DNA of 64,000 bases from Altererythrobacter sp. H2 (GTDB lineage Bacteria; Pseudomonadota; Alphaproteobacteria; Sphingomonadales; Sphingomonadaceae): assembly GCF_035319885.1 (NCBI RefSeq), contig NZ_CP141285.1:2108001-2172000 (forward strand), given 5' to 3'. Made by a program: the position numbers and the translations under genes. Below the pieces are notes generated by a model. That model was given only the letters and a program-made list of their open reading frames with translations, ran no database searches and was not told the DNA's origin. Shown here one piece after another: positions 61,203 through 64,000 of this stretch. Position 1 is the stretch's first letter, and each line of letters starts with the position of its first letter.

Positions 61203-62790
61203 GCCTATAGTCCTTGAACCGCTCGCGCAGGTCCTTCTTGCTGATCTTGCCGGTCGCGGTGTGGGGGATGTCGTCGACGAACTCGATCGCATCGGGCAGC
61301 CACCACTTGGCCACCAGCGGCTTGAGATGCTCCAGCACCTCGTCCGCCGTCACCTCCGCCCCGGCCTTCTTCACGCAGAAGAGCACCGGGCGTTCGTCCC
61401 ACTTGGGGTGAGCAATGCCGACTGCCGCCGCTTCGGCCAGGGCCGGGTGCCCGACTGCGGCATTTTCCAGCTCGACCGAGCTGATCCATTCGCCGCCGGA
61501 CTTGATCACGTCCTTGGTACGGTCGGTCAGCTGCAATGTGCCATCGGGATGGAGGATGCCGACATCGCCGGTATCGAACCAACCTTCGTTGCTGGCGGCA
61601 TCCTGTTCCGCCTTGAAGTAGCGGCGGATGATCCAGGGGCCGCGGATCTGCAGCGCCCCGCTGGTCTTGCCGTCACGCGGCAGCTCGGTGGCCATGTCAT
61701 CGAGGTCGACCGTGCGCAGCTGCACCCCGAAGATCGGGCGGCCCTGCATCGCAGTGCGCTCCACCTTTTCCTCGAAGCTGAGCTGGTCCCAGTCCCAGGT
61801 CGGCGCGCCGACCGTGCCGATGGGCGAAGTCTCGGTCATGCCCCAGGCGTGCTGTACCCGGGTACCGTTCTTCATCAGCCGCTCGATCATGAACTTGGGG
61901 GCCGCCGAACCGCCGATCGTGGCCGCCTTGAGCGGCGGCAAGTCGAACCCGTTGGCGTCGCAATACTGGAAGTGCGCCAGCCATACGGTCGGCACTCCGG
62001 CGCTGTCGGTCACCCCTTCGCGCAGCATCAGTTCGTGCAGCACCGCCGGATCGTTGACCGCGCTGAGCACGAACTTGATCCCCGCCATCGCCCCGGCATA
62101 GGGCAGACCCCAGCTTGCGGCATGGAACATCGGCACGACCGGCAGCATGACCGAGGAGGGGCTGAAATTGAACGCGCTTGGCTGGAGCCCGGCCAGCGCA
62201 TGCATCATGGTAGAGCGGTGCTCGTACTGCACGCCCTTGGGATTGCCGATGGTGCCGCTGGTATAACACAGCATGCAGGGGTCACGCTCGCTGCCCTCGA
62301 CCCATTCGAAATCGCCGTCCTGCTCGGCGATCCAGTCCTCGAACGCACGCGAATGGGCGCCGGAATCGTAGCAGACGTAATGCTCCACCGTGGGCCAGCG
62401 GCTCTTCATCCGGTCGACGATCGGCTGGAACGCCGCGTCATAGCAGAGCACGCGGTCTTCGGCGTGATTGACAATATATTCGAGCTGGTCGTCGAACAGG
62501 CGCGGGTTCACGGTGTGGAGTACGCCGCCCATGCCCGCGACTCCATACCAGCTGACCAAGTGGCGCGAGTGGTTCATGGCGAGGCTGGCGACCCGCTCGC
62601 CCTTCTTCAGCCCCAGCGCCTGCAGCGCCTGCGCCATCTTCAGCGCGTCGCGGCGGATCCCGGCCCAGTCGGTCCGCGTTTCGCTGCCATCCGCCCAGCG
62701 GGTGACAATCTCGCGCGCGCCGGCCTCGCGCGCCGCGTGATCGATCACCGCGGTAATGCGCATGGTCCAGTCCTGCATCGCTCCAAGCAT
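61195..62790 (-). CDS. Fatty-acid/acyl-CoA synthetase (AMP-forming)
   Basis: 531 residues from ATG 62790 ([20 protein letters not shown]). ANL core: [54 protein letters not shown]; and C-terminal [13 protein letters not shown] with the catalytic Lys. Activates medium- or long-chain fatty acids or related acids to CoA thioesters. Sits upstream of the GNAT and DUF1330 genes, all minus strand. Confidence 0.92.
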   Translation of the reverse strand: MLGAMQDWTMRITAVIDHAAREAGAREIVTRWADGSETRTDWAGIRRDALKMAQALQALGLKKGERVASLAMNHSRHLVSWYGVAGMGGVLHTVNPRLFDDQLEYIVNHAEDRVLCYDAAFQPIVDRMKSRWPTVEHYVCYDSGAHSRAFEDWIAEQDGDFEWVEGSERDPCMLCYTSGTIGNPKGVQYEHRSTMMHALAGLQPSAFNFSPSSVMLPVVPMFHAASWGLPYAGAMAGIKFVLSAVNDPAVLHELMLREGVTDSAGVPTVWLAHFQYCDANGFDLPPLKAATIGGSAAPKFMIERLMKNGTRVQHAWGMTETSPIGTVGAPTWDWDQLSFEEKVERTAMQGRPIFGVQLRTVDLDDMATELPRDGKTSGALQIRGPWIIRRYFKAEQDAASNEGWFDTGDVGILHPDGTLQLTDRTKDVIKSGGEWISSVELENAAVGHPALAEAAAVGIAHPKWDERPVLFCVKKAGAEVTADEVLEHLKPLVAKWWLPDAIEFVDDIPHTATGKISKKDLRERFKDYRLA

Positions 62791-62873
62791 TATTGTGTCC
62801 TCTCCAGTCGAATCCTCGTGCCGGTTCATGCCCATGCTTGCGCCTGTTGGCAATCGCCGCCACAGGCAGCGCG

Positions 62874-63266
62874 ATGAGCTCCTTCCAGTCCGCCAAGTCG
62901 TTTCTTGTCGACCATACGCACCTCGCCCACGATGCCCTGCACGTCTATGTCGGGCTTGGCGTATTCCTGGGAAGCTGCCTGCTGTTCCGGTGGAAGGTGG
63001 TGGATTGGAAGCCGTGGCTTGTGGTGCTGCTGGCAGCCCTCGCCGGCGAGGGCTGGGACTATCGGGACAGTGTCCTGCAAAACAACCCGCATGACCGGGC
63101 CGAAGCGATCAAGGACCTTGTGAACACGGTTCTGGTGCCCAGCGCCTTGCTGGTGCTCGCCCGGTTCACGACCGTGTTCGAACGCCGGAGCCGCTCAGGC
63201 AACAAGGCGCAGGTTGCCAACCCCGCGGCGGGTGCCCAGGGCAACGTTGCTGAGCCCAGGGACTGA
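62874..63266 (+). CDS. Hypothetical membrane protein
   Basis: 130 residues from ATG 62874 (MSSFQSAKSFLVDHTHLAHD). Two hydrophobic segments (about residues 20-40 and 47-60: VGLGVFLGSCLLF; WLVVLLAALAG) and a third at about 86-95 (VLVPSALLVLA). No known domain. Its last ~24 codons lie antisense to the 3' end of dnaE (overlap 63195-63266), so the real stop or the extent of coding in this region is uncertain. Confidence 0.65.
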   Translation: MSSFQSAKSFLVDHTHLAHDALHVYVGLGVFLGSCLLFRWKVVDWKPWLVVLLAALAGEGWDYRDSVLQNNPHDRAEAIKDLVNTVLVPSALLVLARFTTVFERRSRSGNKAQVANPAAGAQGNVAEPRD

Positions 63267-64000
63267 GGCGAGCAGTTCGGCCAGATCGCCATCGAGCGCA
63301 TAGTCGCGGCCCAGCCTCAGCAGTGGCTCGTGCTCGGCGCCGGTCCGCAGACGCACCAGCACTTCGCCATGCCCCGGCGTGCCGGGCGCGAGCGCCATCC
63401 GCAGCTCCTGCAAGGCCCCGGCGTCGTGCGCGTCAAGCGTCAGGAGCATCCGCGCAGAGCCGCGCACATCGTCGAGCGGGCGCGCGCCGCGCACCGTGAT
63501 GCGCGGGGGCTCGTCAGGGCTCGGAGCGTCGAGCTCCACCGTAAGCAGGACGCAGGTGGCATCTGCCGCCCAGCGGGTGAAATTCTCCACCATGCTTTCC
63601 TCGAAGCAGGCGGCGCTGAACTGGCCTGTGTGGTCCGAAAAATCGGCGCGGATAAAATCCTTGCCCTTGCGCGTCTGCCCCTTGCGCGCACTCTCGATCA
63701 TCGCCGCCATCACGGCTTGCGTGCGGCCACCGGCTGCACCAGCGCCGCCGCCCTGCATCAGGCTCTGATACGTCCGCGCGCCGTTGGCGGAGGCGACCTG
63801 CCAGTGCTGCTGGACCGGGTGTGCGGAGAAGTAGAAGCCGAAGTTCTCTCGCTCCTGCGCCATCCGCTCGGGCCGGGTCCAGGGCTTCGCGTCCCGCAGG
63901 CGCAGGTCTTCATTGGCGGCATCCTCGCCGCCGAACAGGCCTGCCTGTCCGCTTTCCCGTTCGCGGCTTGCAGCGTCAGCCACGGCCAGCAGCAGGTCCA
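63195..64000 (-). CDS. dnaE: DNA polymerase III alpha subunit, C-terminal part (5' end outside window)
   Basis: Open on the right edge; about 268 C-terminal residues are visible. The segment ERENFGFYFSAHPV and the following OB-fold and beta-clamp-binding region (KDFIRADFSDHTGQFSAACFEE; RVRGARPLDDV-like) match the replicative DnaE rather than error-prone DnaE2. It carries the OB/tau-interaction part of the replicative polymerase. The stop overlaps the convergent hypothetical gene. Confidence 0.88.
   Translation of the reverse strand, partial: DLLLAVADAASRERESGQAGLFGGEDAANEDLRLRDAKPWTRPERMAQERENFGFYFSAHPVQQHWQVASANGARTYQSLMQGGGAGAAGGRTQAVMAAMIESARKGQTRKGKDFIRADFSDHTGQFSAACFEESMVENFTRWAADATCVLLTVELDAPSPDEPPRITVRGARPLDDVRGSARMLLTLDAHDAGALQELRMALAPGTPGHGEVLVRLRTGAEHEPLLRLGRDYALDGDLAELLASVPGLSNVALGTRRGVGNLRLVA

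Overview
The window is GC-rich, densely packed chromosomal DNA from an alphaproteobacterium, most likely a sphingomonad of the Erythrobacteraceae (Erythrobacter/Altererythrobacter type). The grounds are high third-position GC, an RNase E with an acidic/basic insertion in its S1 region, a GTTC-N7-GTTC (alphaproteobacterial type) LexA box, TonB receptor style, and an exosortase A (XrtA) exopolysaccharide locus with its own asparagine-synthase-like amidotransferase. I found no tRNA, rRNA, CRISPR array, insertion sequence or prophage. The species assignment is inference.

Layout. 1-8416: SH3 protein (partial), 2-hydroxyacid dehydrogenase, nitronate monooxygenase-like protein, lipoprotein methyltransferase, prfB, class A PBP and a cell-wall amidase. 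8417-11720: leader, rne and its terminator. 11742-18465: methyltransferase, haloalkane dehalogenase, then a small surface-glycan islet (nucleotidyltransferase, flippase, CDP-glycerol-transferase-like protein, GT2, HAD phosphatase). 18709-24013: TonB receptor, SDR, sdhB, thioesterase, zapE. 24093-47338: the exopolysaccharide/exosortase region. 47335-64000: housekeeping genes (RNA m5U methyltransferase, nnr, ilvD, N-formylglutamate amidohydrolase, ispE, ETF-QO, UDG-like, lytic transglycosylase, moaB, radical SAM, acyl-CoA ligase, dnaE).

The centre of interest is 24093-47338. A ten-gene minus-strand operon (41634 down to 28910; gaps of at most about 20 bp or short overlaps) encodes Wza-like export lipoprotein, Wzz-like chain-length protein, tyrosine autokinase, outer-membrane protein, AAA ATPase, polysaccharide deacetylase, FemAB-like transferase, glycosyltransferase, exosortase XrtA fused to an EpsI domain, and amidotransferase. 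Beyond its end lie a crotonase carrying the two catalytic glutamates of RpfF-type DSF signal synthases, a Wzx flippase and two BioF2-like acyltransferases, one broken by an in-frame TGA. At the upstream end a divergent cassette encodes an AMP-forming ligase, a PLP decarboxylase that closely recalls BtrK (which acts on an ACP-bound amino acid in butirosin biosynthesis), an acyl carrier protein, a GNAT/FemAB-like transferase and two alpha/beta hydrolases. I suggest this cassette builds an ACP-tethered amino-acyl group and transfers it to the exopolysaccharide or to exosortase substrates. No PEP-CTERM substrate and no initiating sugar-phosphate transferase is visible in the window.

Other notable items are a palindromic repeat inserted in frame in ispE, a LexA box directly before a radical SAM gene, an AT-rich orphan gene at 53846-54271, and a likely CTG start in the hydrolase-2 gene.
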